Shown: positions 16,442 through 24,306 of the stretch, in pieces | Layout: every line of letters begins with the position of its first letter | How positions within the stretch are numbered: the first letter of the stretch is position 1 | Source: JAFDVL01 sp031398365 | GTDB taxonomy: Bacteria; Acidobacteriota; Blastocatellia; RBC074 | Assembly: GCA_031398365.1 (NCBI GenBank) | Contig: JANNND010000595.1 | Span: 1-35,076 of the forward strand | Length of the DNA: 35,076 bases | Direction of reading: 5' to 3' | Program-made: the position numbers and the translations under genes | Notes under the pieces: model-generated | Told to the model about the DNA's origin: nothing | Database searches by the model: none | What the model saw: the letters and a program-made list of their open reading frames with translations, nothing else

Positions 16442-17884
16442 TCACGTCGCCTCTCCTTCCCATACTGCCTTCAATCGTTCCAGAACACGTTCGGTGCGCA
16501 CCCCGCGTGAGCCTTTGATCAAAACCAAATCACCGGCTTGCCACTCCGCCAGCAATTCGTCTGCCGCTTGTTCCGGCGTTGCGCAAAACGTCGCGTTGCG
16601 TAACCCCGCCTCTACCGCCCCAGCGACCAACTCCGTCGCCAGACCGCGCACGCCAATCAGGCGCTGGATTCCGGCGGCGGCAATGGCTGCTCCACACTCA
16701 CGATGCATGGCTGCACCTTGCTCGCCCAGTTCCAGCATTTCGCCCGCGACGACGATGCCGCGCGTAAAGCCCTGGGCCTGTGCCATTGCCTGCACCGCTT
16801 GCAGCAACGCCGGTGGATTCGAGTTATATGAATCGTCAATCACCGTTACACCATTAGCGAATTTCATGATTTCGCCGCGCATTTTGGACGGCGCTGCGGT
16901 GTTCAATTGCGCGGCAATTTGCGCAGCACTTAAACCAAAATGATGTCCCGCCGCCGCCGCCGCCAGCGCGTTGTAAACATTATGCTTGCCCAGCAATGGC
17001 AAACTTACGAAAGCGTCACCGCGCGGCGTGCGTAACGTAAAACTTGTCGCGCGCAAATCTTCATGGTTGAGATTGACGGCGCGAAGGTCAGCCTCAGTCT
17101 CAATGCCAAAGGTCAAAATCGCAACGTCTGTACGGCGTTCGCGCATTTTGCTCACGCGCGGATCATCGGCGTTCAGAATCGCGGTGCCACCCGCTTGCAG
17201 CCCATCCACGATTTCAGCCTTGGCTTCGGCAATTGCCTCACTGCTGCCAAAAAATTCAATGTGCGCCGTGCCGACGTTGCCGACAATGGCAACCGTCGGC
17301 GGAGCGATTTCGGTCAGGCGTTTGATTTCACCGTAAGAACTCATACCGAATTCAAAGACGGCAAGATCAAAATCTCGTGGAATTGCGCCTGCCGAAATCA
17401 TCCGACCGACTGTCAGAGGTAATCCATAACTGGTATTCAAATTGCCCAGCGATTTGAATACCTTCGGCGTCACGCCTGCCAAGACGTGCGCCGTCAAATC
17501 TTTCATCGTCGTTTTGCCCGCGCTGCCGGTGACAGCCACAATCGGCTGATTCCACGCGGTCAAAACCTGCTGCGCCATTTGCTGAAAGGCAAACGCTGTG
17601 TCCGTCACAAACAACAAGCGGTCTTTGTACGGTGTCAGGTGTTTCGCAAACGGCAGGCGCTGATGCACGACCAGAGCCGCCAACGCGCCTTTGTCCAAAA
17701 CCTCTTGGACGAACTGATGACCGTCCACCCGTTCGCCGGGAATCGCGACGAAAACTTCGCCGGGCTGAACCGCGCGCGAGTCAATCGCAAAGCCCTGTGG
17801 CACAGTGCCGGGCAGCGCCGCAGACAGGCGATGGGTTGCCCCACAGAGAGTTGCGATTTCGCTCAATTGCATGTTCTTGCGCAT
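16442..17884 (-). CDS. murF: UDP-MurNAc-tripeptide--D-Ala-D-Ala ligase MurF
   Basis: MurF adds D-Ala-D-Ala to complete the UDP-MurNAc-pentapeptide. The 480-aa protein has the N-terminal substrate domain (FAIDSRAVQPGEVFVAIPGERVDGH, 32-56), P-loop GSAGKTT at 120-126, the GTAHIEFFGS segment and the C-terminal VIDDSYNSNPPAL motif that separates MurF from the other ligases. Starts at 17884 and 17872 are both ATG; neither has a clear ribosome site and I keep the longer one. The 102-bp spacer to murE holds an 11-bp inverted repeat. Confidence 0.96.
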   Translation of the reverse strand: MRKNMQLSEIATLCGATHRLSAALPGTVPQGFAIDSRAVQPGEVFVAIPGERVDGHQFVQEVLDKGALAALVVHQRLPFAKHLTPYKDRLLFVTDTAFAFQQMAQQVLTAWNQPIVAVTGSAGKTTMKDLTAHVLAGVTPKVFKSLGNLNTSYGLPLTVGRMISAGAIPRDFDLAVFEFGMSSYGEIKRLTEIAPPTVAIVGNVGTAHIEFFGSSEAIAEAKAEIVDGLQAGGTAILNADDPRVSKMRERRTDVAILTFGIETEADLRAVNLNHEDLRATSFTLRTPRGDAFVSLPLLGKHNVYNALAAAAAGHHFGLSAAQIAAQLNTAAPSKMRGEIMKFANGVTVIDDSYNSNPPALLQAVQAMAQAQGFTRGIVVAGEMLELGEQGAAMHRECGAAIAAAGIQRLIGVRGLATELVAGAVEAGLRNATFCATPEQAADELLAEWQAGDLVLIKGSRGVRTERVLERLKAVWEGEAT

Positions 17885-17895
17885 TGCGAAACAAC

Positions 17896-17985
17896 AGGAA
17901 TTAGCACGAATTGTCAGATTGCGGATCGCCTCTGATGTTACAACCTGTGACTCACCCCGTATGAGTTCAATCCATGCTAATTCCT
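17896..17985. repeat. Inverted repeat in the murE-murF spacer
   Basis: AGGAATTAGCA at 17896-17906 is perfectly complementary to TGCTAATTCCT at 17975-17985, at the two ends of the spacer. About 68 bases lie between the arms, including a TGTGAC-type segment. It could bracket the spacer as a stem in the polycistronic RNA. Confidence 0.6.
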
Positions 17986-17986
17986 C

Positions 17987-19477
17987 TTACTTCGCCGCCG
18001 CCCTCCTTTCCTGCAACGCTGCGCGGGCCACTTCGCGATCATCGAAATGAATCTTGCCGCTCGCTAAAATCTGATAGTCCTCGTGGCCTTTGCCCGCAAT
18101 CACGATGACATCTTTGGGCTGGGCTTCCGCGACAGCTTTGCCGATGGCCGCCTGGCGGTCTGCGATCAACTCATAGTTATTACTGGCGCGTTTCAACCCC
18201 ACCTCAATGTCTGCCAAAATCGCTTCCGGGTTTTCGCTGCGCGGATTGTCCGAGGTCGCGAAGACGAGGTCACTCAACTTTGCCGCGTCTTCACCCATTA
18301 ACGGGCGTTTGGTTTTGTCGCGGTCGCCGCCGCAACCAAATACTGTAATGACGCGCCCGCCGCTTGTCCTGGCAGCCTCGCGCGCGATTTTCAAAACGTT
18401 GACCAGCGCGTCGGGCGTGTGCGCGTAATCCACTACGACGGTGATGTCATCGCCCGTTTCGTTGACACGCTCAAAGCGTCCAGCCGCGCCGTGACTGGCA
18501 TTAAGGCCGCGCGCGATGGTTGCAGGTTCAATGCCAAGCGCCAGACAGATACCCAGCGCGCACAGCAGGTTGTAAGCGTGCGGACGCCCCACCAAAGGCG
18601 AGCGAATCTCGATGTCACCCACAGGAGTGCGAGCCGTGAAAGACAGCCCAGCAACGCCAAAAGCAGTTTTGTCGGGGGTAATATCAGCGCTTGAATCAAT
18701 CGCATAACTTAATACTCGGGCGGTTGTTGCCAGTCGCAGCGTGGTGCTGAACGCGTCATCAGCATTGATGACGGCGTGGTGATCGGTCACGGCAAACAGT
18801 TTCTGCTTCGCCGCAGCGTACGCTTCCATCGTGCCGTGATAATCCAGATGGTCTTGCGTCAAATTCGTAAAGGCAGCGACGGCAAACTCCAGACAATCGG
18901 TGCGGCGCAAATCCAGGGCGATAGAAGATACTTCCATCACCGCGTATTTCACCCCAGCCTCAACCGCGCGGTATAGAAACGCCTGAATGTCAGAGGCTTC
19001 GGGTGTCGTGTGCGCGGCGACTTCCTCGTGAGCGCCGATGCGATGCGCGATTGTCCCCATCATCGCAGGCACTGTTCCGGCAGCGCGAAAGACTGCTTCG
19101 CACAAATGCGCAGTGGTCGTTTTGCCGTTCGTGCCGGTGATGCCAACCAATTGCAAAGAGCGCGCTGGATGCCCGTAAACAAGGGCTGCAGTGCGCGCGA
19201 GTGAGGCGCGCGCATCCGCCACCTGTAACCACGCCCCGGCAAAATTTGCGGGCCGTGGGGTCTCGGAAAGAATGGCGAGCGCGCCGCGTTGCGTAGCCTG
19301 GGTGACGAAATTGTTTCCGTCACTGGTTGCGCCTTGAATAGCTACGAAAATGCCCCCCGGCACAACGCGGCGCGAATCGTGCGTGACAATGGAAGCAGCG
19401 GGAACAACGGTAGCGTTCAGCCCCGCGCCGCTGGCCTGCGCGTTTAATGCGCGTGCAATGTCACTCAGTAAAATCAT
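17987..19477 (-). CDS. murE: UDP-MurNAc-L-Ala-D-Glu--meso-diaminopimelate ligase MurE
   Basis: MurE adds the third residue of the stem peptide. From the ATG at 19477 it is 496 aa. The P-loop GTNGKTTT is at 115-122, the central motif NLTQDHLDYHGTMEAYAAAK follows, and VVDYAHTPDAL and FGCGGDRDKTKRP are intact. The specificity motif DNPR is present at 410-413, which in characterised MurE enzymes marks meso-diaminopimelate rather than lysine. This implies DAP-type peptidoglycan, as expected for a Gram-negative. A frame start at 19543 would translate the heptamer repeat in the spacer and is rejected. Confidence 0.96.
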   Translation of the reverse strand: MILLSDIARALNAQASGAGLNATVVPAASIVTHDSRRVVPGGIFVAIQGATSDGNNFVTQATQRGALAILSETPRPANFAGAWLQVADARASLARTAALVYGHPARSLQLVGITGTNGKTTTAHLCEAVFRAAGTVPAMMGTIAHRIGAHEEVAAHTTPEASDIQAFLYRAVEAGVKYAVMEVSSIALDLRRTDCLEFAVAAFTNLTQDHLDYHGTMEAYAAAKQKLFAVTDHHAVINADDAFSTTLRLATTARVLSYAIDSSADITPDKTAFGVAGLSFTARTPVGDIEIRSPLVGRPHAYNLLCALGICLALGIEPATIARGLNASHGAAGRFERVNETGDDITVVVDYAHTPDALVNVLKIAREAARTSGGRVITVFGCGGDRDKTKRPLMGEDAAKLSDLVFATSDNPRSENPEAILADIEVGLKRASNNYELIADRQAAIGKAVAEAQPKDVIVIAGKGHEDYQILASGKIHFDDREVARAALQERRAAAK

Positions 19478-19483
19478 AGTCTG

Positions 19484-19539
19484 GAGTTTCGAGTTTTGGG
19501 TTTCGAGTCTCGCGTAGCGAAACTCGAAACTCGAAACCC
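19484..19539. repeat. Eight in-phase heptamers between PBP/ftsI and murE
   Basis: Reading in sevens from 19484: GAGTTTC, GAGTTTT, GGGTTTC, GAGTCTC, GCGTAGC, GAAACTC, GAAACTC, GAAACCC. The last three are the reverse complement of the first, so the array is both a tandem heptamer repeat and a long inverted repeat centred on GCGTAGC. It occupies most of the 73-bp spacer. Confidence 0.9.
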
Positions 19540-19550
19540 GCAACTGTTCT

Positions 19551-21698
19551 TTAGCGAAACTCTACAACCAACATGTCGCCCACGCGCCGCTGACTTTTGG
19601 CGACACCGGAGCCGATTGCCTTTAATTTCAAGCCGGCTTGGCTGCATAAACTTGCCACTTCGCGCAGGCTGCGTCCTTGGACGTTTGGCATATTGGCTTT
19701 CGTCGGCGCTGGCTTCGTCGCAGCCTCGACTCGGATTGCCGACTTCACCGGCGGCAATTTCAAAACAGGCGTAGGTTTAGGCGAGGGCTTGGGCGTTGGG
19801 GTTGGTTTTGCCTTCGTCTTCGCTGACAAAAGAGTTGGGGGTGGCAACGCGGTCGCCTGCACGCTCGGTTTCGTTATTGGTGTTGCAACCACTTTGATTG
19901 GGGCTGGTGCTGCCTCGACCAGGCGCGCGGGCTTCGCACGCCAGCCATCTTGCGTTTTCGCTATGCTTTGACCGAACTCGGTTGCATCCGGCAACACACT
20001 ATAATCACCCAAGGCTGCTTGCGCGATTTGGTTGAAGATGGGTGCGGCCACCTGTCCGCCCTGATGCGCGCCCTTTGGTGTGTCTATCACTACGATGATG
20101 GCAAAACGTGGATTCGTGGCTGGGACGAAACCCGCAAACGATGCGTAATAAGCCGTCTCCGAATACCTGCCGCCCACTACTTTTTTCGCGGTTCCGGTTT
20201 TGCCTGCCGCTGTGTAACTCGCCAGATGAATAGCATTGCGCGCCGTCCCCGTTTCCACGACTCCAGCCAGCATCTCTTTAATGACATCTGCCGTATCTTC
20301 GCGCAGTACGCGCCGCGTTTGCGGCTGCCCTTCCCACAACACACGTTGGCTGGCATCAGCGGAAACAATTTTTTTCAGGACGTGCGGTTGCACCCACAAG
20401 CCGCGATTAGCGATAGAAGACATGGCGGCAATTGCCTGAATCGCGGTAACGCCAATACCATATCCAATCGCCATGGAAGGCAAAGAAGTTGGCCCCCAAT
20501 TTTTCACTGAGCGTACCAATCCAACCTCTTCAGCAGGCAAATCAATCCCTGTTCTTTGGCCAAATCCAAACCGCGTCAGGTAAGTGGAAAAGCCCTCTTT
20601 GCCCACGCGCAGTGCCAGCCGAATGGCACCCACGTTCGATGATTTTGCCAGGGCCTGCGCGACCGTTAACTCACCGTATGAGTGCGTATCGGAGATTGCG
20701 TGTGGCCCATTCATGAAGGGGCCGCTGCAATTGATGTTTTCGTCAGGCCGCGCCAAGCCCTCTTCAATCGCGGCGGAATACGTCACCATTTTCAGCACGG
20801 AACCCGGTTCATAAACATCAACAATAGCGCGGTTACGGCGCGCATTTTTTTCTTGTTCGCTGTCTTGCCAGCGCGCGCCCGGCTCAAACGTTGGAGCATT
20901 TGCCAACGCTAAAATCTCGCCCGTCGCCGGGTCCATCACAATGGCGCTCATTCCGTCGGCCTTGGTTTCTGCCAGCGCCTCTTCAAGGGCCTTTTCCACT
21001 TTACGTTGCAGCACGGCATCCAGCGTCGTGATGATGTGCCCGCCCGCTAAGGCGGCTCTTTCCTCTTGCGAATATGGTTTACCCGCAGCATCCTTTTCCA
21101 ACCGCAAACTCCCGTCCTGCCCCTTTAAACTTTTGTCCAGTTCCATCTCCAAGCCGAGAATGCCTTTTGCGTCAGCATTCACAGTGCCAATTAAATGCGC
21201 GGCTAAACTGCCGTGGGGATAAGATCGTTGCGTGTCGCGGGTCACCTTGATGCCCGGAAGTTTGTAAGCATCAATCAAATCACGAATCTGATTAGTGACT
21301 GCCGTCTCCAGCTTCGAGCCTAAAATCGGAGCCTTGTTGGCGGCATTTAATTTGTTGGTTAACGCGGCCTCACTGGTTCGCAGCGGCGCGGCCAGCACCT
21401 TGGCAATTTGTGCCTTAAGGTCATCTTTGATTTGGTACAGATCGGCCATGACCGAATTGGTTTCGATGCTGGTGGCCAATATCGTATTGTTGCGATCTAC
21501 GATGGTGCCGCGCAGGGCCGCGATCGCTTGCCTGTCATTACGTTGCCGCGCGGCCCGATAACTTAACTCTTCGTGGCGGGCAATTTGCAAATATGCCAGG
21601 CGCCAGATGATGATGCCCATCCAGGCCACGAAGACGCACGCAATAAAGATGTGCCGACTGGTGATGCTTCTTTGCTTTTTACGACTTTTGGCAGCCAT
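19551..21698 (-). CDS. ftsI: Class B penicillin-binding protein (FtsI/PBP3 type) with C-terminal PASTA domain
   Basis: This is the septal D,D-transpeptidase that cross-links peptidoglycan made by FtsW. The 715-aa protein has a short basic cytoplasmic end, one membrane helix (about 15-34), a PBP dimerisation domain (about 55-215; LRGTIVDRNNTILATS) and a transpeptidase domain (about 248-565). Active-site motifs are complete: Ser300-x-x-Lys303 (GSVLKM), Ser353-Ser-Asn355 and Lys500-Thr-Gly (GKTGTAKK). Then a Pro/Lys/Thr-rich linker (about 590-668, KPTPTPKPSP) leads to one PASTA domain (669-715, MPNVQGRSLREVASLCSQAGL). The ribosome site AAGG lies about 8 bases before the ATG. Confidence 0.95.
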   Translation of the reverse strand: MAAKSRKKQRSITSRHIFIACVFVAWMGIIIWRLAYLQIARHEELSYRAARQRNDRQAIAALRGTIVDRNNTILATSIETNSVMADLYQIKDDLKAQIAKVLAAPLRTSEAALTNKLNAANKAPILGSKLETAVTNQIRDLIDAYKLPGIKVTRDTQRSYPHGSLAAHLIGTVNADAKGILGLEMELDKSLKGQDGSLRLEKDAAGKPYSQEERAALAGGHIITTLDAVLQRKVEKALEEALAETKADGMSAIVMDPATGEILALANAPTFEPGARWQDSEQEKNARRNRAIVDVYEPGSVLKMVTYSAAIEEGLARPDENINCSGPFMNGPHAISDTHSYGELTVAQALAKSSNVGAIRLALRVGKEGFSTYLTRFGFGQRTGIDLPAEEVGLVRSVKNWGPTSLPSMAIGYGIGVTAIQAIAAMSSIANRGLWVQPHVLKKIVSADASQRVLWEGQPQTRRVLREDTADVIKEMLAGVVETGTARNAIHLASYTAAGKTGTAKKVVGGRYSETAYYASFAGFVPATNPRFAIIVVIDTPKGAHQGGQVAAPIFNQIAQAALGDYSVLPDATEFGQSIAKTQDGWRAKPARLVEAAPAPIKVVATPITKPSVQATALPPPTLLSAKTKAKPTPTPKPSPKPTPVLKLPPVKSAIRVEAATKPAPTKANMPNVQGRSLREVASLCSQAGLKLKAIGSGVAKSQRRVGDMLVVEFR

Positions 21699-21737
21699 GA
21701 TTTTTGCCTTCTATCTCGTGAACTCTGCTGAGGTCGT

Positions 21738-22376
21738 TCAATGTTCCGCTGGTTTGGGGGGCTTCAGCGCAGTGCCTTTGGACGGCTGATTTTTCTTTGC
21801 TTTTTCGGCAGTAGTTACCTTCTTTGTCACGCTGACAACTTTTTTCCGCTCCATTTCGAGCGGCATAAGACCAGCTACTTCACGCGCCGCCCGCTCCAGT
21901 GTTTGGGGACTGGCCGCGCGTTGCAGCGTGATACCAAGCTGCTGCTGTTCGGTTTCAGCTTGTTCAATTTTTGCTTTCAACTTTACTTCTTCGCGCCCCA
22001 TTGCATAGGCCGTGAAACGATCACGCAGGCTGAACATAAAACCACCCGCGAGCAGTACGCCGCAGCCGATCAAGCCGAGCAACAGGCGCGAGTGCGAAGC
22101 GGTTTTCTCTTTGGCAACCACGGTGGTGGATTGCAACCGTTCATCTAAGCCGAGCGCCGCCAAGCCGGTTTGTGCCAGTTCACTCGCCGAAATACCGGCC
22201 CATAACGGCGCGAGCGTCGCCGCCGCCGCAGACACGCCAGTGGAACGTGGAGTTGCCGGGCGCGCGCGTGGTAGGCGCGCCATTGCCGGGCGCGAAGCCG
22301 ATTGCGGGGCAGCAGCAGCGCGTGGTCTTTTGGCCACGGTGCCATTTTGGATTTTGGGACGAAAGTGCATGTTCAT
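21738..22376 (-). CDS. ftsL: FtsL-like bitopic division protein
   Basis: Position between rsmH and the class B PBP, plus topology, point to FtsL; sequence conservation in this family is low. From the ATG at 22376 the protein is 212 aa: a long Ala/Pro/Arg-rich cytoplasmic part (1-95), one membrane helix (about 97-115, RLLLGLIGCGVLLAGGFMF), then a periplasmic coiled coil (about 125-160, EEVKLKAKIEQAETEQQQLGITL), a conserved-looking PQTLERAAREVAGLMP stretch and a Lys-rich tail. GGAGG lies 8 bases upstream of this ATG. FtsL classically recruits the FtsWI synthase with FtsB and FtsQ. It is longer than the usual ~100-120 aa because of the N-terminal extension. Confidence 0.8.
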   Translation of the reverse strand: MNMHFRPKIQNGTVAKRPRAAAAPQSASRPAMARLPRARPATPRSTGVSAAAATLAPLWAGISASELAQTGLAALGLDERLQSTTVVAKEKTASHSRLLLGLIGCGVLLAGGFMFSLRDRFTAYAMGREEVKLKAKIEQAETEQQQLGITLQRAASPQTLERAAREVAGLMPLEMERKKVVSVTKKVTTAEKAKKNQPSKGTALKPPKPAEH

Positions 22377-22384
22377 GATCAATT

Positions 22385-22389
22385 CCTCC
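22385..22389 (-). promoter_or_regulatory. Shine-Dalgarno site that fixes the ftsL-like start
   Basis: GGAGG on the minus strand, 8 bases before the ATG at 22376-22374. It decides against a longer frame opening at 22445 inside rsmH and against the Met two codons later. Confidence 0.75.
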
Positions 22390-22429
22390 GGCAAATGGAA
22401 TTGGGGGATTTTTAGTTCGGAGCGATTGG

Positions 22430-23380
22430 CTAAAGTTTTCGACAAGCGCGGAGCTTGGCACTCCGGGCACGAGGATTCGCTAGCGTTTCACTCTCGCGCG
22501 GTTGAGCGGGCTTATGCGTGAGAAGCTCAACACGCCGCGCGGTGCCACAACGACAATCCGGTAGCTGAGGCGGGCATACGCAGTAACCAGATTGAAATTT
22601 CAAAGCCTGCTTGATGAGCCTGTCTTCAAGCGAATGAAATGTCATCACCACCAGCCGCCCATCCACCGCCAATAAATCAATGGCATCGGCAACAAATTGC
22701 GCCAACCCTTCCAATTCCCGATTGACCGCAATGCGCAACGCCTGAAACGTCTTGGTCGCGGGATGAATTTTCCAGTGACCTTTCTGTTGCACCGCCGCGA
22801 TTACCAGGTCTGCCAACTGTTTGGTTGTCAGCAGCGGTGTTTTGGTGCGGGTCTGCACGATGCGCTGCGCAATTCGTCGGGAAGCGCGTTCTTCACCATA
22901 GGCAAAAATCAAATCCGCCAGTTCGCGTTCACTCAAATAACGTAGTAAATCCGCTGCCGTCGTCGGCTCCGTGCGATCCATCCGCATATCCAGCGGCGAA
23001 TCCTCGGTAAAGCGAAAGCTGAAGCCTCGTTCCGGCGTATCCAACTGATAGGACGAAATGCCCAGATCAGCGATGATGCCATTGACGGAGGTACTTCCTT
23101 TATCAAGTAACGATGGTTTTAATTGGCGATAATCTGTGTGGATCGCCATAAATCTTTCGCCAAAACCAGCGAGCCGTTGCTGCGCCAAAGCAATTGCTTC
23201 TGCATCTCGATCCAGCCCGATCACGCGGTTGCTCAGCGCCGCTTGCAAAATCCCTGCGCTGTGACCACCCAAGCCAAGGGTTGCATCAATGAATAATCCG
23301 CCCGCCGTAGCGTTCAATGCTTCCAGCGTTTCGCTCAGCATTACCGGAAGATGAATCTTGTTGGCAGGAACCTGAGGCAT
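22430..23380 (-). CDS. rsmH: 16S rRNA (cytosine(1402)-N4)-methyltransferase RsmH (MraW)
   Basis: RsmH methylates N4 of C1402 in 16S rRNA using S-adenosylmethionine. From the ATG at 23380 it is 316 aa, the usual size. The AdoMet site reads DATLGLGGHSAGIL at 32-45, followed by GLDRDAEAIA, IIADLGISSYQLDTPERGFSF and DMRMD. The C-terminal block VMTFHSLEDRLIKQ and the Cys-rich CVCPPQLPDCRCG are family features. A TTG 12 bases upstream gives a longer frame but lies within the heptamer array, so the ATG is preferred. It starts 29 bp after mraZ. Confidence 0.96.
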   Translation of the reverse strand: MPQVPANKIHLPVMLSETLEALNATAGGLFIDATLGLGGHSAGILQAALSNRVIGLDRDAEAIALAQQRLAGFGERFMAIHTDYRQLKPSLLDKGSTSVNGIIADLGISSYQLDTPERGFSFRFTEDSPLDMRMDRTEPTTAADLLRYLSERELADLIFAYGEERASRRIAQRIVQTRTKTPLLTTKQLADLVIAAVQQKGHWKIHPATKTFQALRIAVNRELEGLAQFVADAIDLLAVDGRLVVMTFHSLEDRLIKQALKFQSGYCVCPPQLPDCRCGTARRVELLTHKPAQPRESETLANPRARSAKLRACRKL

Positions 23381-23383
23381 CTT

Positions 23384-23404
23384 AAATCTCAAATCTCAAA
23401 TTCT
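23384..23404. repeat. Heptamer repeat between mraZ and rsmH
   Basis: AAATCTC, AAATCTC, AAATTCT at 23384-23404, immediately upstream of the rsmH ATG. AAATCTC is the complement of the GAGATTT unit in the murF-mraY spacer, so the same heptamer is used in two places. Confidence 0.75.
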
Positions 23405-23409
23405 CTGTC

Positions 23410-23853
23410 TTAAATCCCTAACTGGGCAATTCGCTCGGCATCCGCGTCGGTAAAGGATTCAGTCAAACGCGCCCGACGGAAGCGATCTGCGCTCCATATT
23501 TCCAAGTAAGTCAAATAGCCAAAAATGGTCACTTCGCCCAACAACTCTGCTGCTCCCCGCAGCAGCGGATGAATCAGAATGCGTCCATTGGCATCCAGTG
23601 TTTGTACCTGCCCGTAATAATTGACGCGATCCAAAAATTTGCGCTTGGCCGGGTCCATTGAGGGTAACAAGGCCAACTTGTTTTCAATTTCTTCCCACTC
23701 CGTCAGCGGGTAGATGCGGGCACATTCACCATCCAAACTCGTCGCATAAAATTCCGGCTGGCCATAATGTTGCTCCAAATATTTCTTGAAGCTTGCAGGA
23801 ACCTTGACCCGTCCTTTATCATCCACTGTCGCTGTATAACTTCCACGTAACAT
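23410..23853 (-). CDS. mraZ: Transcriptional regulator MraZ
   Basis: MraZ is the first gene of most dcw clusters and a DNA-binding regulator of its own promoter. The 147-aa protein contains two SpoVT-AbrB-like half domains, each with the DxxGR signature: VDDKGRVKVPASFKKYL near 10-26 and LDANGRILIHPLLR near 87-100. The start MLRGSYTATVD is typical. No good ribosome site precedes the ATG. Upstream are a strong promoter and three repeats matching known MraZ operator spacing, which implies autoregulation. Confidence 0.96.
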   Translation of the reverse strand: MLRGSYTATVDDKGRVKVPASFKKYLEQHYGQPEFYATSLDGECARIYPLTEWEEIENKLALLPSMDPAKRKFLDRVNYYGQVQTLDANGRILIHPLLRGAAELLGEVTIFGYLTYLEIWSADRFRRARLTESFTDADAERIAQLGI

Positions 23854-24011
23854 TTGGCACGCAGCACTTTTTGAAAAACCGTTGGTTCCAAACCAGGTAA
23901 AATTTGGGGCGGAATCGCTTTTTGGCTTACTCGCTAGCTAAGCCCCTTTTAATCAAACGCTTAGGGTTTCAAGTAGAGCTTGAATTTATAACGCTAAATT
24001 ACTCTCATATA
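23854..24011 (-). other. mraZ 5' leader
   Basis: From the predicted transcription start near 24040 to the mraZ ATG there are about 190 bases with no gene. A TTCAAG/CTTGAA hairpin (23968-23973 and 23979-23984) and a GGCTTA/TAAGCC stem around 23923-23943 are visible on the minus strand. No T-tract terminator is obvious. Confidence 0.5.
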
Positions 24012-24036
24012 CCACTTTAGACCACTTTGTTCCACT
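24012..24036 (-). promoter_or_regulatory. Candidate MraZ operator: three AGTGG repeats with 10-bp period
   Basis: On the minus strand the sequence reads CCAGTGG AAC AAAGTGG TCT AAAGTGG TAT. The three AGTGG cores begin exactly 10 bases apart. Known MraZ operators are direct repeats with 10-bp spacing (TGGGN with 5-nt spacers in E. coli; AAAGTG[TG] with 3-nt spacers in Mycoplasma). They lie just downstream of the predicted start site, suited to repression. Confidence 0.8.
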
Positions 24037-24046
24037 GGATGACTGC

Positions 24047-24075
24047 ATACTAGGGCAGCAAATAGTGGATGTCAA
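24047..24075 (-). promoter_or_regulatory. Sigma-70 promoter of the dcw cluster (mraZ promoter)
   Basis: TTGACA (24075-24070) and TAGTAT (24052-24047) on the minus strand with exactly 17 bases between. The -35 box is perfect and the -10 box is one substitution from TATTAT-like forms and two from TATAAT. The predicted start is near 24040, immediately before the MraZ repeats. Confidence 0.8.
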
Positions 24076-24306
24076 GCAGTATTGTGACAATTTTGGAGCT
24101 AAATTGATTCTTCAAGTCGCCTGAGCTAAACGATTGATTGAATTGGGAAAGCCAAATGTTGCCCCGCTCCTGATTTCTGTGCCTTTGTTTAAAGTAAGTC
24201 GTTGAGTAGAAGCGCTATTTTGGGTCCTGGCAGCTTGGAATTTTTGTTACTTCCTTGTATCTTGCCCAATCCGTTCACATTTTTGACCGTTTCCACCTTG
24301 CTGCTA
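24076..24306. other. Intergenic region between the dcw promoter and the ZIP transporter gene
   Basis: About 230 bp between divergent units. An in-frame TTG at 24202 would extend the transporter by 35 hydrophobic residues, without a good ribosome site. I see no clear plus-strand promoter, repeat or RNA gene. Confidence 0.4.

Noticed and set aside
19478..19543. 22-codon extension of murE
   Set aside because: It translates the heptamer repeat array; normal MurE begins near the ATG at 19477.
24202..24306. TTG-initiated 35-residue extension of the ZIP transporter
   Set aside because: It adds an extra hydrophobic stretch not expected in the family and has no good ribosome site, though it is not excluded.
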